In this document: piece after piece, positions 8,430-19,600 of the stretch
Layout of the letters: the number at the start of each line of letters is the position of its first letter
How positions within the stretch are numbered: the first letter of the stretch is position 1
Assembly (NCBI RefSeq): GCF_030271255.1
Contig: NZ_JASJOM010000020.1
Location: forward strand, 1 to 47,021
Source of the DNA: Peribacillus folii
Lineage (GTDB): Bacteria; Bacillota; Bacilli; Bacillales; DSM-1321
DNA length: 47,021 nt
Direction of reading: 5' to 3'
The notes under the pieces: model-generated
The model's database searches: none
What the model was told of the DNA's origin: nothing
The model's input: the letters and a program-made list of their open reading frames with translations, nothing else
Program-made: the position numbers and the translations under genes

Positions 8430-9429
8430 TCTTTTCTCCTCCTCTCGTTCTTATTAAGTACAGGAAGAAAGGGATGCCGATCAGGGAAGTCACGACTCCT
8501 ATGGGGGTTTCGAATGGATAATTAACAAATCGGCTCAAGATGTCGCACAGAGCTAGAAAAACCGCCCCGATTACCCCTGCACAGGGAACGATCCACCTAT
8601 AATCAATTCCGATCAAAAACCGGGTGATGTGGGGGATGATAAGGCCGACAAAACCGATTTTCCCTACAAGCGCCACGGCAATGCCCGTCAAGCAAATCAC
8701 CGAAAGGAGGGCCAGGGCTTTCACCAAGTTCGTTCGCTGACCTAAATTGATAGAAATTTCTTCCCCTAAAGATAATATCGTAACGGATTTTGAGATGGAA
8801 AGGGCGAGTATGATCCCCACCATTCCACATGGTATCGCTAATTTGACTACATCGGGATCAATCTGGTGCAGCCTTGAGTTGTACCAAAAACTTACATTCT
8901 GGGAAATTTGGAAATAGGATGCTATGGCAGCAGAAATACTGCTTAAAAATGTCCCGATCACAGTCCCGATTATGGCTAATCGAACAGGAGATAACCCATT
9001 TGGGAGCAGCGATCCAAAACCAAAGACAATTCCGGCCCCCAATGCAGAACCCAACATGGAAAAGAGGATCATTTGGAATGAAGACATACCCGGAGCAAAT
9101 ACCATACATAGCGTAATCACGAATGCAGAGCCATCTGTCACTCCCATGATTGAAGGGGATGCAAGATAATTTCTTGTCATCCCCTGCATGAGTGCTCCTG
9201 ATATGGCTAAAAATGCCCCGACTAGAAGGGCACCCAAAACTCTGGGCAAGCGGGAAGTCATGATGATCGTGTGATCGACGTTACCCGGGTCATAGTGGAA
9301 AATGGCATTCCATACCGTCATGGAATCTATATTTTTGGCACCATATAAGATTGATAAAACGATGGAAAAGCCAATCAATAGAGGTGCCATACAAAGAATT
9401 ATTATGGGTAATGAATTTATTTTGGCCAT
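8422..9429 (-). CDS. iron-siderophore ABC permease, FecCD family (subunit 1)
   Basis: FecCD-family membrane permease of about 335 residues with MTSRLPRVLGALLVG near the N-terminus and the coupling motif GFVGLIIPHITRFLIG (about residues 265-280). An in-frame TTG at 9438 is too close (2 bases) to the AAGGTG ribosome-binding site, so the ATG at 9429 is the better start, though its 11-base spacing is long. It lies 23 bases after the binding-protein gene and resembles FeuB. With the next gene it forms the membrane channel. Confidence 0.9.
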   Translation of the reverse strand: MAKINSLPIIILCMAPLLIGFSIVLSILYGAKNIDSMTVWNAIFHYDPGNVDHTIIMTSRLPRVLGALLVGAFLAISGALMQGMTRNYLASPSIMGVTDGSAFVITLCMVFAPGMSSFQMILFSMLGSALGAGIVFGFGSLLPNGLSPVRLAIIGTVIGTFLSSISAAIASYFQISQNVSFWYNSRLHQIDPDVVKLAIPCGMVGIILALSISKSVTILSLGEEISINLGQRTNLVKALALLSVICLTGIAVALVGKIGFVGLIIPHITRFLIGIDYRWIVPCAGVIGAVFLALCDILSRFVNYPFETPIGVVTSLIGIPFFLYLIRTRGGEKNG

Positions 9430-9452
9430 ATCAATCAACGCACCTTACCTGC

Positions 9453-10430
9453 TTATTCAGCTAATTTCTCGGTTGCAGCCTTCAAGAATGCAGTTTTGCT
9501 CCAAGCCGTTCCACCTTGAGCGAGAGGATCAACCGAGTTAACGAACACTTTGTTTTCTTTTACTGCCGTGATGCTCTTCCAAATCGAGTTGTTTTCCAAA
9601 TCCTTTAACGCTTCCGGTTTTTGTGCATTTTCACTTTCAGTGAACTGCAAGAAAACATAATCTGGATCAAGTTCTGCGAATTTTTCCAATGAAATCATTT
9701 CTTGTGCTTTAACAGGTTTAATTTCTTCAGGGACACTCAAGCCTAGGTCTTTATAAACGACTGGGTTGAAGTAAACATCCTGAGGATATAGGAAGAGGCT
9801 GCCATTCCGGATTCTAACCACTAATACCTTTTTGTCCTTCAGCTTTTCACCGATTTCCACTTGTGCTTTAGCAGCATCATCATTATAGGTTGTGATGATT
9901 TTTTCGGCTTCATCTTTTTTACCTGTAAGACTGGCCATTAACCGCAGGTTCGCTTCCCAATTGGTCGAGATATGTGAATATGGGAATGTCGGCGCCACTT
10001 TGTTCAACTGCTCGGTTACATTTGCTGGGGATTTCGAAGACCACATGATCACATCAGGCTTCATTCCAAGAAGAGTTTCATAGTTTGGCTGCATTTTTTC
10101 ACCGATTGATTTTGCACCTGCAAGGTCCTTCGCTAAATATTCCGGAATTTCACCGCCTACAGTAACCACACCTGTTGGCTTAACCCCCAATATGGCAGCA
10201 TCCTCCATCGCTTCCAAACTAGCAGTGGCGATACTGTTAACTTTGGCTGGAATCGTATATTCCTTATCCAAATATGTAATGGTTTGCGTCTTTGCTTCTT
10301 TTTTTGCAGTAGTTTCTGTCGCTTTGTTTTTCTGTGAAGTGTCCTCGGAGGTCTTTTCGGCATTACCGCAAGCTCCAAGTCCTAAACTGAATACTGTTGC
10401 CATTCCAAGTACGAATAATTGCTTTTTCAA
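9453..10430 (-). CDS. ferric siderophore-binding lipoprotein (FeuA-like)
   Basis: Surface lipoprotein that captures ferric siderophore and hands it to the permeases; 325 residues. A lipoprotein signal peptide (MKKQLFVLGMATVFSLGLGAC) has its lipobox LGAC at about 18-21. It is followed by a charged Ser/Thr/Lys linker and a type III periplasmic-binding fold with NSIATASLEAMED, GMKPDVIMWSSK and VVRIRNGSLFLYPQDVYFNP; the last resembles FeuA. It starts with TTG, 8 bases after AAAAGGGGA. First gene of the importer operon, it sits behind a sigma-A promoter with a Fur box just downstream (10573-10637). Ferric bacillibactin or enterobactin are the likely ligands, by context. Confidence 0.88.
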   Translation of the reverse strand: MKKQLFVLGMATVFSLGLGACGNAEKTSEDTSQKNKATETTAKKEAKTQTITYLDKEYTIPAKVNSIATASLEAMEDAAILGVKPTGVVTVGGEIPEYLAKDLAGAKSIGEKMQPNYETLLGMKPDVIMWSSKSPANVTEQLNKVAPTFPYSHISTNWEANLRLMASLTGKKDEAEKIITTYNDDAAKAQVEIGEKLKDKKVLVVRIRNGSLFLYPQDVYFNPVVYKDLGLSVPEEIKPVKAQEMISLEKFAELDPDYVFLQFTESENAQKPEALKDLENNSIWKSITAVKENKVFVNSVDPLAQGGTAWSKTAFLKAATEKLAE

Positions 10431-10477
10431 TGGTTGATTCCCCTTTTTAATATATTTAAAAAAATTTACTGCTGTAA

Positions 10478-10497
10478 AGGATCAAAAAACTGATCCT
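10478..10497 (-). other. small hairpin in the binding-protein mRNA leader
   Basis: AGGATCA (10478-10484) pairs with TGATCCT (10491-10497) around a 6-base loop, in the untranslated leader. It has no T-run that would make it a terminator. Role unknown. Confidence 0.4.
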
Positions 10498-10572
10498 AAA
10501 TGTTGAAAATCTATTTTCACTTCCTTTGCCAATTGAAATTAAGTGTAGCTTAACATAAAAATGTGTATTAGT

Positions 10573-10637
10573 GATAACGATTATCATTATCATCATCACG
10601 CGATATTAAATATATAATTAATCTTTCAATAATTCAA
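10573..10637 (-). promoter_or_regulatory. promoter and Fur box of the siderophore importer operon
   Basis: On the minus strand: -35 TTGAAT (10632-10637), 17-base spacer, -10 TATATT (10609-10614). Just downstream, 10573-10591 matches the 19-bp Fur box GATAATGATAATCATTATC at 17 of 19 positions. Fur with iron should sit over the start of transcription and repress. Confidence 0.8.
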
Positions 10638-10762
10638 GAATAATTTTCCAACCGATATTATTATTTAGTATTTTCCCTGCAAAATGTGGCAGTCAATAAC
10701 AAGCAAAACACTGAAAGGACAGTCTTTTTTGTAAATGATTGTAAAAATAATCAGATGCATGG

Positions 10763-10816
10763 TTGATATATTCAGTGAGAAAGATTATCATTATCGAAGT
10801 CATGGTAATCTTTCTC
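10763..10816 (+). promoter_or_regulatory. besA promoter with overlapping Fur box and inverted repeat
   Basis: -35 TTGATA (10763-10768), 17-base spacer, -10 TATCAT (10786-10791). A Fur-box-like 19-mer (10777-10795, 16 of 19) covers the spacer and -10. The 11 bases GAGAAAGATTA at 10777-10787 are repeated inverted at 10806-10816. In the transcript only part of this could fold, so a protein-binding role is likelier. Confidence 0.65.
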
Positions 10817-10888
10817 AATTTAAATCTATCAAACCAGATGTTCGGTAGATTGGATTACTAGTAATAAATGGATGGGGGATTCGATTAG

Positions 10889-11758
10889 ATGTTACATCAA
10901 AAAGTGGATATGCATGCAAAGGATATAACGGCTGGCAGCGAAGAAGTAACGATCAAAGGAACGGAACGGAGCATCATGCATTCAAGTACGGGGAATCGTG
11001 AGTTCCAAATCTTTGTATCAAAGCCGCAGGAGGAGCCGCCGCCGTCAGGATATCCCGTCATTTATTTACTCGATGCAAACTCCGTGTTTGGAACGATGGT
11101 CGAGGCGGTGCGGCTGCAATCACGACGGCCGGAGAAGTCCGGTGTAGTTCCTGCCATAATCGTGGGCATCGGTTATCGCACGAATGGACCATTTTCTCCT
11201 GAACGATATTTTGATTTTACATTGCCGGTAGCGGCTGCCGATTTACCTGTAAGGCCGGATGGAAGTCCTTGGCCAGCACATGGGGGGGCGGAAGGCTTCT
11301 TGAAATTCATTGAAGAGGATTTAAAACCTGAAATCGGTAAAAGGTTCAAGATTGACGAAAACAGCCAAACCCTCTTTGGGCATTCTCTCGGCGGCCTTTT
11401 CGCTTTATATGTTCTTTATACAAATCCATATGCATTCCAAAATTACATAGCTGGAAGCCCATCACTTCATTGGAACAAAAAGTGGTTCGACGACGAAGAG
11501 AAGAGGTTCCTTAGCCGGTTGAAACAAGGTAACGGGAATCTTTCACTGATGCTGGGAGTAGGGGAGCAAGAAGGCACGCATAAAAGCGGCATGAATGAAA
11601 ATGCCCAGGTCTTTTCAAAACGTTTATCGATGATCGATAGCGGATTAAACGTACAATTCAAGGAGTTCGAAGAGGAGGGGCACCTATCCGTTTTGCCGCC
11701 TTTGATTAACAGGGCCTTGCGTTTTGCATTGAAGCGAAATGTGCCTGGCGGGGTATAG
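10889..11758 (+). CDS. besA: bacillibactin trilactone esterase BesA
   Basis: Cytoplasmic alpha/beta hydrolase of the esterase D (Fes/IroE-like) family, 289 residues. BesA hydrolyses the trilactone of imported ferric bacillibactin so the iron can be released. The nucleophile elbow is GHSLGG (about residues 163-168). AGSPSLHW follows, and the catalytic His is probably in EEEGHLSVLPP (about 263). The ATG at 10889 follows GGGGGA by 9 bases; ATG 10910 is an alternative start. It precedes dhbA by 217 bases and is separately promoted under its own Fur-box-like site. Family members also hydrolyse other esters, so the name depends on the dhb context. Confidence 0.85.
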   Translation: MLHQKVDMHAKDITAGSEEVTIKGTERSIMHSSTGNREFQIFVSKPQEEPPPSGYPVIYLLDANSVFGTMVEAVRLQSRRPEKSGVVPAIIVGIGYRTNGPFSPERYFDFTLPVAAADLPVRPDGSPWPAHGGAEGFLKFIEEDLKPEIGKRFKIDENSQTLFGHSLGGLFALYVLYTNPYAFQNYIAGSPSLHWNKKWFDDEEKRFLSRLKQGNGNLSLMLGVGEQEGTHKSGMNENAQVFSKRLSMIDSGLNVQFKEFEEEGHLSVLPPLINRALRFALKRNVPGGV

Positions 11759-11787
11759 GACTTTCAGATTAAATCATCGAATGGCAC

Positions 11788-11864
11788 TTGACCATCAAGT
11801 TTTTAATATATATCATTACCTTTAGATTCCAATTGATAATGATTATCATTATTAGTTGGAATCT
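11788..11864 (+). promoter_or_regulatory. dhb operon promoter, Fur box inside a 41-bp palindrome
   Basis: -35 TTGACC (11788-11793), 17-base spacer, -10 TATCAT (11811-11816). Transcription should start near 11823. From 11824 to 11864 lies a near-perfect palindrome: AGATTCCAA (11824-11832) pairs with TTGGAATCT (11856-11864). Its core, 11835-11853, matches the Fur box at 17 of 19 positions. The DNA is thus a Fur operator, while the RNA would begin with a stem-loop. It could also end besA transcripts, though it lacks a good T-run. Confidence 0.7.
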
Positions 11865-11975
11865 TGCGTTTTCGCATAGATTAATGGGTTAAGCCGAGTA
11901 CCTCCTCTTATCCGTACGGGATGGTAATTGGGCTACTATACATTGAGATCATGGAGTAGGAAAGGGAGTGTCAGG

Positions 11976-12761
11976 GTGGACTTTTTGGAATGCAGTGGGA
12001 AGGTTGCACTTGTAACGGGAGGTGCCCAAGGAATCGGAGCCGCAGTCGTTGAGGCTTTAGCAAAGCTGGGGATGGTGGTTGCGGCAATTGATTATAATGC
12101 CGAAAAGCTAAATGGCCATGTAAGTAATTTGAAGTCTCAAGGTTTGGACGTACATGCGTTTGCGGCTGATGTAAGTGATGGTCGTGCAATCGTTGGCATA
12201 GTCGATGGAATTGAACGTGACCTCGGTCCGATCGAGACACTGGTCAATGTCGCAGGGGTGCTGCGCACAGGATTAATTGAATCATTCAGTGATGAAGATT
12301 GGGCGAAGATCTTTGCCGTCAATACGACTGGTGTATTCAATGTCTCCCGTTCAGTGAGCACATACATGATGACGAGAAAAAGCGGTTCGATCGTCACAGT
12401 CGGATCCAATGCAGCAAGCGTCCCAAGAATTTCACTGGGAGCGTATGCAGCATCAAAGGCAGCAGCCGTCATGTTCACTAAATGTTTAGGGCTGGAATTG
12501 GCCCAATATAATATTCGCTGTAATATCGTCTCGCCTGGATCTACGGATACGGAGATGCAATGGTCTATGTGGAACGACGAAAATGGTGCACAAGCGGTTA
12601 TCAATGGGATGCCTGAGACATTCAAAGTGGGGATACCATTGAACAAAATAGCTTCGCCTTCTGATATAGTCAACGCGATTCTGTTTTTCATATCCAATCA
12701 ATCAAACCATATTACGATGAGTAATTTATGTGTGGATGGCGGGGCCACCTTAGGTGCATGA
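11976..12761 (+). CDS. dhbA: 2,3-dihydro-2,3-dihydroxybenzoate dehydrogenase DhbA
   Basis: NAD-dependent short-chain dehydrogenase making 2,3-dihydroxybenzoate, the aryl cap of bacillibactin. Starting at GTG 11976 gives 261 residues, the known DhbA length, with AAAGGGAG 7 bases upstream; the frame's upstream ATG at 11928 would add 16 unconserved residues. Motifs are the nucleotide-binding TGGAQGIG (about 12-19), NVAGVL (about 90) and catalytic Ser then YAASK (Tyr about 156, Lys 160). It is first in the dhbACEBF operon and 53 bases before dhbC. Confidence 0.95.
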   Translation: MDFLECSGKVALVTGGAQGIGAAVVEALAKLGMVVAAIDYNAEKLNGHVSNLKSQGLDVHAFAADVSDGRAIVGIVDGIERDLGPIETLVNVAGVLRTGLIESFSDEDWAKIFAVNTTGVFNVSRSVSTYMMTRKSGSIVTVGSNAASVPRISLGAYAASKAAAVMFTKCLGLELAQYNIRCNIVSPGSTDTEMQWSMWNDENGAQAVINGMPETFKVGIPLNKIASPSDIVNAILFFISNQSNHITMSNLCVDGGATLGA

Positions 12762-12814
12762 TGCCGGCCATTCATACGGGTCTGAATATTACGTGAATTT
12801 GGAGGGTTTTTAAA

Positions 12815-14038
12815 ATGATGAAGAGTAAAGAGAATTCAACCGTATTGGATAAACAGCTGTTGGACGATTATGAGGTCGGGGACTTTTACCTGGCATCGCC
12901 TTCTCAAACATTGCTTGGAAAAGGGTCCTTTCTGACAGTTCCTAGCGATACGGAAAGTCGTAATCAAATGACAAGCCTTGCAGCCCGGGTTGGGGATGCA
13001 TTGAATAGGGCAAAAGCGCAAGGCCATCCCAATCCAATGGTAACGGGTGCTGTACCATTCGATTATAAAAAGGATGCGCAGCTCATCGTGCCCGAAATGA
13101 TTAGGTCATCAGTTCCTCTGCAAGACTTAGGCACAGATCAGGCTGCCGGAACTTCGGTGCCAAACTATGAAATCGAGTCAGTACCGGAACCTTCTCGATA
13201 TATGGCCGGTGTGGCACAAGGTATTGAATATATTAAAAGCGGCCATCTTGACAAAATCGTCCTATCAAGGTCCTTGCATCTCACTTCATCGGAATTGGTG
13301 AACATCAATCAGTTACTTCATAATTTGGCACGCCACAATAAGAGTGGCTATACCTTTGCTGTCAATTTGCCTCAGCCGGATACGGATCAAACCGATTCTG
13401 ATAACGCGAAAACCTTGATCGGGGCTAGTCCTGAATTGCTTGTTTCAAGAACGGGATTACAAGTGGTGGCCAATCCTTTGGCAGGGTCGAGGCCTAGGAG
13501 TGACGATCCGATCGAGGATAAGAGAAGGGTGGAAGAGTTACTTTCCTCCGCAAAGGATTTACATGAACATGCGGTTGTCGTCCAGGCTGTGGCAGAGGCC
13601 CTGCGACCATTTTTCAAAAAGATGGACGTGCCGGAAAAACCATCCGTGATACATACAGAAACCATGTGGCACCTATCTACGGAAGTAACAGGAGAGCTTG
13701 AAGATCCTGCAACTTCTTCGTTGGAGCTGGCAATTGCACTTCAACCGACCCCAGCCGTTTGCGGCTCACCATCCGAATTGGCCCGGGAAGCGATTCAGGA
13801 AATCGAACCGTTCGATCGTGGTTTTTTCACGGGCATGGTCGGCTGGTGCAATGCAGAAGGAGACGGCGAATGGATCGTCACCATTCGATGTGCGGAGGTG
13901 GAGAAGCAAGCACTTCGCTTATTCGCTGGCGCAGGGGTCGTTGGGGAATCCAAACCGGAAGATGAGCTGGCGGAAACATCTGCTAAATTCCAGACGATGC
14001 TGCGTGCAATGGGAATAGATGCAAAGTCATTAAACTAA
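12815..14038 (+). CDS. dhbC: isochorismate synthase DhbC
   Basis: Chorismate-binding enzyme converting chorismate to isochorismate, the committed step of 2,3-DHB synthesis; 407 residues, close to the B. subtilis protein. Conserved blocks are [12 protein letters not shown] (about 150), [12 protein letters not shown] (about 203), NPLAGSRPR (about 221), [12 protein letters not shown] (about 280) and [17 protein letters not shown] (about 340), ending with an Arg-containing IRCAEV and [16 protein letters not shown] lies 8 bases before the ATG. The N-terminal 100 residues are divergent, as usual. It lies between dhbA and dhbE in one operon. Confidence 0.95.
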   Translation: MMKSKENSTVLDKQLLDDYEVGDFYLASPSQTLLGKGSFLTVPSDTESRNQMTSLAARVGDALNRAKAQGHPNPMVTGAVPFDYKKDAQLIVPEMIRSSVPLQDLGTDQAAGTSVPNYEIESVPEPSRYMAGVAQGIEYIKSGHLDKIVLSRSLHLTSSELVNINQLLHNLARHNKSGYTFAVNLPQPDTDQTDSDNAKTLIGASPELLVSRTGLQVVANPLAGSRPRSDDPIEDKRRVEELLSSAKDLHEHAVVVQAVAEALRPFFKKMDVPEKPSVIHTETMWHLSTEVTGELEDPATSSLELAIALQPTPAVCGSPSELAREAIQEIEPFDRGFFTGMVGWCNAEGDGEWIVTIRCAEVEKQALRLFAGAGVVGESKPEDELAETSAKFQTMLRAMGIDAKSLN

Positions 14039-14059
14039 AAGTGAGTGGAGGGATGCAAA

Positions 14060-15682
14060 ATGTTGACAGGGTGTTCTTCATGGCCAGAGGATTATGCGGA
14101 TTTATATGAACGGGAGGGGTGCTGGAAAGGGGAAACCTTCGGGGAAATGCTGCGTGATCGTGCCGAGAGACAAGGTGACAGGATTGCCATTACCAGCGGA
14201 GACAGGAATATGAGCTATGCGGAATTGGATGATCGAGCCGATCGTTTGGCTGCAGGCTTTCAAGAACTGGGAATCAAGCAAATGGATAGGGTAGTCGTCC
14301 AGCTTCCCAACGTGATCGAGTTTTTTGAAGTTTGTTTTGCATTATTCAGGTTAGGCGCATTGCCTGTATTTGCCCTTCCAACCCATCGAAGCAGTGAAAT
14401 CAACTATTTTTGCGAATTCGCTGAGGCTGTTGCCTATATCCTCCCTGATAAGCACGCTGGTTTCGACCATCGTACGCTTGCAAGAGGTGCAAAGGAAAAG
14501 AATGAAAAATTAAATGTGATTGTAACTGGTGATGCAGCGGAATTCGTGAATTTGGCAGATTTATATATCGATCCCAAAAAATTAGAAGTAAAAGTGAATT
14601 CGAGAGACGTTGCCTTCCTTCAGTTATCAGGGGGAAGTACAGGGCTCTCCAAGCTGATTCCAAGAACACATGATGATTATATGTACAGTTTGGAAGTTAG
14701 CGCCGAAGTTTGCCAGTTGGATAAGGATAGTGTTTATCTCGCAGTGCTGCCAATTGCCCATAACTTTCCTATGAGCTCGCCAGGCATCCTCGGGACGCTA
14801 TATGCGGGAGGCAGGGTCGTTCTTTCACCAGGCCCAAGTCCTGACGAAGCCTTTCCGCTTATTGAGAAGCAAGGCGTGACGATTACCGCACTTGTACCGC
14901 CCCTTGCCTTGAGATGGCTTGATGCAGTATCGACGCGCGACCATGATTTATCCAGTCTTCAAGTGCTGCAAGTGGGAGGAGCGAAGTTCAGTGCGGAAGC
15001 TGCCCGTCGGGTCTTTCCTGCTTTTGGATGTAAATTACAACAAGTATTCGGGATGGCCGAAGGACTGGTTAACTATACAAGGCTGGATGATCCGGAAGAG
15101 ATAATCATCAATACTCAAGGCAGGCCGATGTCAAAATATGACGAAGTCCGCATCGTTGATGAGGAAGATAGAGATATTGAGCAGGGCCAGGTGGGGCATT
15201 TGTTAACGCGGGGCCCATACACCATCCGTGGTTATTACAAAGCGGAAGAGCATAATGCGAAGGCATTCACGTTAGATGGTTTCTACAGAACGGGTGACCT
15301 GGTGAGTAAGACCGAATCGGGCTATATCGTCGTAGAAGGGCGGGACAAGGACCAAATCAATCGGGGCGGTGAGAAAATCGCCGCCGAGGAAGTGGAAAAC
15401 CATCTCTTGGCACATGGAGCGGTGCATGATGTGGCCATCGTCTCCATGTCGGATGATTATTTAGGGGAAAGATCCTGTGCCTTTGTGATACCTCGCCAGG
15501 ATGCTCCAACTTCAAAGGAACTCAAACTATTCCTGAAGGAGCGAGGGCTTGCCGCTTTCAAAATCCCTGATCGGTTTGAATTTACCGATTCCTTCCCAAA
15601 AACGCCGTTAGGGAAAGTGAGTAAAAAGGCTTTGCGGCAAATCATATCAGATAAACTGAACAATCAACTTACACTGAAGTGA
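14060..15682 (+). CDS. dhbE: 2,3-dihydroxybenzoate-AMP ligase DhbE
   Basis: Stand-alone adenylation enzyme that activates 2,3-DHB with ATP and loads it on the carrier domain of DhbB. Starting at ATG 14060 gives 540 residues; the upstream GTG at 14045 lies before the GGAGGG site and is unlikely. Visible motifs are the P-loop-like [14 protein letters not shown] (about 191-204), FGMAEG (about 330), YRTGD (about 410), [14 protein letters not shown] (about 428-441) and the final catalytic Lys in [10 protein letters not shown]. The gap to dhbC is 21 bases and to dhbB 31 bases. Confidence 0.95.
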   Translation: MLTGCSSWPEDYADLYEREGCWKGETFGEMLRDRAERQGDRIAITSGDRNMSYAELDDRADRLAAGFQELGIKQMDRVVVQLPNVIEFFEVCFALFRLGALPVFALPTHRSSEINYFCEFAEAVAYILPDKHAGFDHRTLARGAKEKNEKLNVIVTGDAAEFVNLADLYIDPKKLEVKVNSRDVAFLQLSGGSTGLSKLIPRTHDDYMYSLEVSAEVCQLDKDSVYLAVLPIAHNFPMSSPGILGTLYAGGRVVLSPGPSPDEAFPLIEKQGVTITALVPPLALRWLDAVSTRDHDLSSLQVLQVGGAKFSAEAARRVFPAFGCKLQQVFGMAEGLVNYTRLDDPEEIIINTQGRPMSKYDEVRIVDEEDRDIEQGQVGHLLTRGPYTIRGYYKAEEHNAKAFTLDGFYRTGDLVSKTESGYIVVEGRDKDQINRGGEKIAAEEVENHLLAHGAVHDVAIVSMSDDYLGERSCAFVIPRQDAPTSKELKLFLKERGLAAFKIPDRFEFTDSFPKTPLGKVSKKALRQIISDKLNNQLTLK

Positions 15683-15713
15683 ATAAAAAACATATTTCGA
15701 AGGAGTGATTTTG

Positions 15714-16610
15714 ATGGCTATTCCTGCTATCACACCATATGCAATGCCTGTAGAATCCGAGTTACCAAAGAATAAAGTTTCGTGGAAGGCTGATCCAGCG
15801 CGTGCAGTGTTACTCGTTCATGACATGCAACAATATTTCCTTGATTACTATACAGTAACCGAATCGCCGATAACGGAGCTGATATCGCATATTCAGGCAA
15901 TAAAAAGCCGTTGTGTGGAACTAGGCATCCCTGTTGTCTATACAGCACAGCCTGGAAACCAAAACCCTGACGATCGTGCACTGCTTACCGATTTCTGGGG
16001 CCCAGGGCTTGATGATGATCTCAATCAAACTAAAGTCGTTGACGAGGTTGCTCCAAGCGAGGATGACATTGTCCTAACAAAATGGCGTTACAGTGCATTC
16101 AAACGGACGAATCTCCTTGAAATGATGAGGGAGCAGGGACGTGATCAACTGATCATCTGTGGCGTCTATGCACATATCGGCTGTCTACTGACGGCAAGTG
16201 AGGCCTTCATGCAGGATATTGAGCCATTCTTGATAACGGATGCAGTAGCGGACTTTTCGTTGGAAGAACATAAAATGGCGATCAAATACGCAGCTGAACG
16301 CTGTGCCTTCACAACACCCACAGCACGGTTGCTGGAGCAATTGAATAGCGGCAGAGAACAAGAAAAAGAGGATCATGGTTTGACGCTGGAGGGACTGAGG
16401 ATTGCCATCGCTGAACTTCTGGGTGAATCTCCATCGGATATAGATGAGACCGAGGATCTTGTGGACTTAGGAATGGATTCAATTAGAATGATGAGCCTTG
16501 TTGAAATCCTGAGAGGTAAGGGTGCAGAAATCAATTTCATGCAGATGGCAGAAAAACCGACGCTTGCCGCGTGGTGGGAACTATTATCATCACAAAAAGT
16601 GTTGGCTTGA
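15714..16610 (+). CDS. dhbB: isochorismatase / aryl carrier protein DhbB
   Basis: Bifunctional protein of 298 residues. The N-terminal isochorismatase domain (about 1-210) hydrolyses isochorismate to 2,3-dihydro-2,3-DHB, with VHDMQQYF (catalytic Asp), LTKWRYSAF (Lys) and ICGVYAHIGCL (Cys). The C-terminal aryl carrier domain (about 220-295) has the phosphopantetheine Ser in DLGMDSIRMM. The start ATG 15714 has AAGGAG upstream; the frame opens 9 bases earlier. The carrier must be activated by a phosphopantetheinyl transferase, supplied by the gene at 25606. Confidence 0.96.
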   Translation: MAIPAITPYAMPVESELPKNKVSWKADPARAVLLVHDMQQYFLDYYTVTESPITELISHIQAIKSRCVELGIPVVYTAQPGNQNPDDRALLTDFWGPGLDDDLNQTKVVDEVAPSEDDIVLTKWRYSAFKRTNLLEMMREQGRDQLIICGVYAHIGCLLTASEAFMQDIEPFLITDAVADFSLEEHKMAIKYAAERCAFTTPTARLLEQLNSGREQEKEDHGLTLEGLRIAIAELLGESPSDIDETEDLVDLGMDSIRMMSLVEILRGKGAEINFMQMAEKPTLAAWWELLSSQKVLA

Positions 16611-16638
16611 AACAAAACTGGGAAGGTGGTAATTAGGA

Positions 16639-19600
16639 GTGCTTAATATTCAGGATCAAGATGTGCGCTGGGCGTTGTCCGGCGCGCAATCCGGTATCTG
16701 GTTCGCCCAGCAGCTGGAGCCGGATAACCCGATTTATAATACAGGCGAATACATAGAAATTGCTGGGATGATCGATATCGGTCATTTCGAACAGGCATTG
16801 AGGCAGGCCGTCAAGGAAGCGGAATTTTTACATGTCCGTTTTGGCGAGGATTATGATGGACCATTTCAAATGAGCGGGGAGTCTCTTGATATCCCCTTTA
16901 CATTCGTCGATTTGAATGGTGAGGAAGACTCCCAGGAAAAGGCCATACAATGGATGAAAGAAGATTTGGCTCAACCAATCGATTTGAAAAATGACCCGCT
17001 CTTCAATCAAGTACTATTCAAGGTGGACTCGGACCGGTTTTTCTGGTATCAGCGCATCCACCATATTGTCATGGATGCATTTGGATTTTCCCTTATTTCA
17101 CAGCGCGTAGCCAAACTGTACTCAGCCCTTCAGAATGGGGAAGGTGTGAACGAAGGCGCCTTTTCTCCTTTACGGGCCCTTCTTGAGGAAGATAAGGCGT
17201 ACAGGAAATCCGAAAAGTTCGAAATCGATCGCCGATTTTGGCAAGAGCGTTTTGCAGATCAGCCGGAGGTCATGAGCCTAGCCGATCGGGCACCCAGGAC
17301 CTCCAAAGGGTTCCTGAGCCAAACGGGTTATCTGTCATCTTCCGCTACACAAGCTTTAAAAATGAATGCCCACAAATATTCGGGAAGCTGGCATGAAGTG
17401 ATTATGGCAGTGGCCGCTGTTTATGTGAACCGTTTGACAGGTTCGGAAGATGTCATCCTCAGTTTACCGATGATGGGCCGTTTGGGGTCATCCTCATTGA
17501 ATATCCCCAGCATGGTCATGAATCTGTTGCCGCTGCGGTTGTCCGTAAAGCCTGAGATGAACTTCAAAGAGCTGGTGCAGCAAGTTTCCAAGGAGGTCCG
17601 CACCATCAGGCGACATCAAAATTACCGCCATGAAGAATTGCGCCGTGATCTTAAGTTGCTCGGCGACAACCAGCGATTATTCGGACCGCAAATCAATGTC
17701 ATGCCTTTTGATTATGGACTCGATTTTTCTGGATGCAGGGCGATCACACATAAGCTTGCCACAGGCCCTGTCGATGATTTGTCGATTAATATCTATGATA
17801 AGTCCGATGGCAAAGGGCTGCGGATCGATATAGATGCGAACCCGGAAGTATATAGCCTAGAAGATCTAGGTACACATCATGCACGTTTTTTACGTTTTCT
17901 TGGAAAGATCGCGATTGCGGAGGCGGATCAGGCGATCGGGGAAGTCGATCTTCTTTTGCCTGAGGAACGCCAGCAAGTCCTGCTTGAATGGAATGAAACG
18001 GAAACAGAGCTTCCAACTGTGCCTTTACCTCGATTGTTTGAGGAGCAAGTGCGCAAAACGCCTGATTGGCCGGCCGTAATCGATGATAACGAAGTTCTTA
18101 CTTATAAAGATTTAAACGGACGGGTCAACCAACTGTCGCACCTCCTTTTAGAGAAGGGGCTGGGACCTGAGAAATTCGTGGCCATTGCTTTGACTCGTTC
18201 AGTGGATATGGTCATTTCCATGTTGGCAGTGCTAAAAACCGGAGCGGCTTATTTACCGATCGACCCGGATTATCCATCGGATCGGATCGAATTCATGCTT
18301 GAGGATGCCCGTCCTGCCGCCATCATAACCAGTAAAGGAATTGGCGCGAAATTAGCTGATGCAAAAGGAGCGGAGCGCATCGTATTGGATGAGGAAGAGA
18401 TTGTTCTCTCGCTTGGGAATCAGCCGGATATAAATGTGGAGGATGAAAAAAGGAAGGGAATCATGTCAACGCTTAACCCGGCTTATATGATTTACACTTC
18501 GGGTTCTACAGGAAGACCGAAAGGCGTCGTGATTCAATCGGCAAGCCTTATCAATTTCTTATCTTCGATGCAAAATGAATTTTGCCTCGATCATCGCGAT
18601 CGGCTTCTGGCTGTTACGACCATTGCCTTTGATATATCCGGTTTGGAAATCTTCCTGCCGCTGCTGAACGGGGCAAGCTGTGTCATAGCCGCCAAGGAAA
18701 CGATTCAAGATCCGAAGACCTTGTCCGAGATGATCGTTCACCATGAGATAAGCATCATGCAGGCCACACCGACGCTTTGGCATTCGCTTGTGGCGAATTA
18801 TCCTGATGTGATTAAGAATTTCAGGGTGTTGGTAGGAGGTGAGGCCCTTTCGATCAGCCTGACTAATGCTTTACATGAATTAGGTTGTGAAGTGACGAAC
18901 CTGTACGGACCGACGGAAACGACAATATGGTCCTCAGCCATTACGCTCGATTCGGACCAAAGCGGGATGCCATCGATCGGCAAGCCTCTTTGGAATACAC
19001 AGGTCTATGTGCTGGATGCAGCTTTGAAGCCTGTTCCTAGAGGGACTGTCGGGGAGTTGTATATTGCAGGTGCAGGGCTGGCGCGTGGATACTTAGGGCG
19101 CCCGGATTTAACGGCCGATCGTTTTGTCGCTAATCCTTATGGTCCAAAGGGCAGCCGTATGTATCGCACTGGCGATCTTGTCCGTTGGAGCGGCAATGGC
19201 ACGCTGGATTATATCAGCCGTGCCGATCATCAGATCAAAATAAGAGGGTTTCGCATTGAATTAGGTGAAATCGAAGCAAGGCTTACCCGGCATCCTGACA
19301 TTGAACAGGCTGCAGTCATCGTCCGCGAAGATCAACCCGGGGATAAACGCATCGTTGCGTATATCGTTCCTTCTTTGGGCGTGGCAGCGGATGTTGTGGA
19401 AATACGTGAATTTGCAGGCAGCACTTTGCCGGAATACATGGTTCCATCCGCCATCGTAGAGCTGGATGAGTTGCCTTTGACTCCGAATGGGAAACTTAAC
19501 CGGAAGGAATTGCCTGCGCCTGATCTTTCTGCACTTGTTTCAGATCGCTCTCCTAGAACTCCACAGGAGGAAATCGTACGTGATCTTTTCGCCGAGGTTC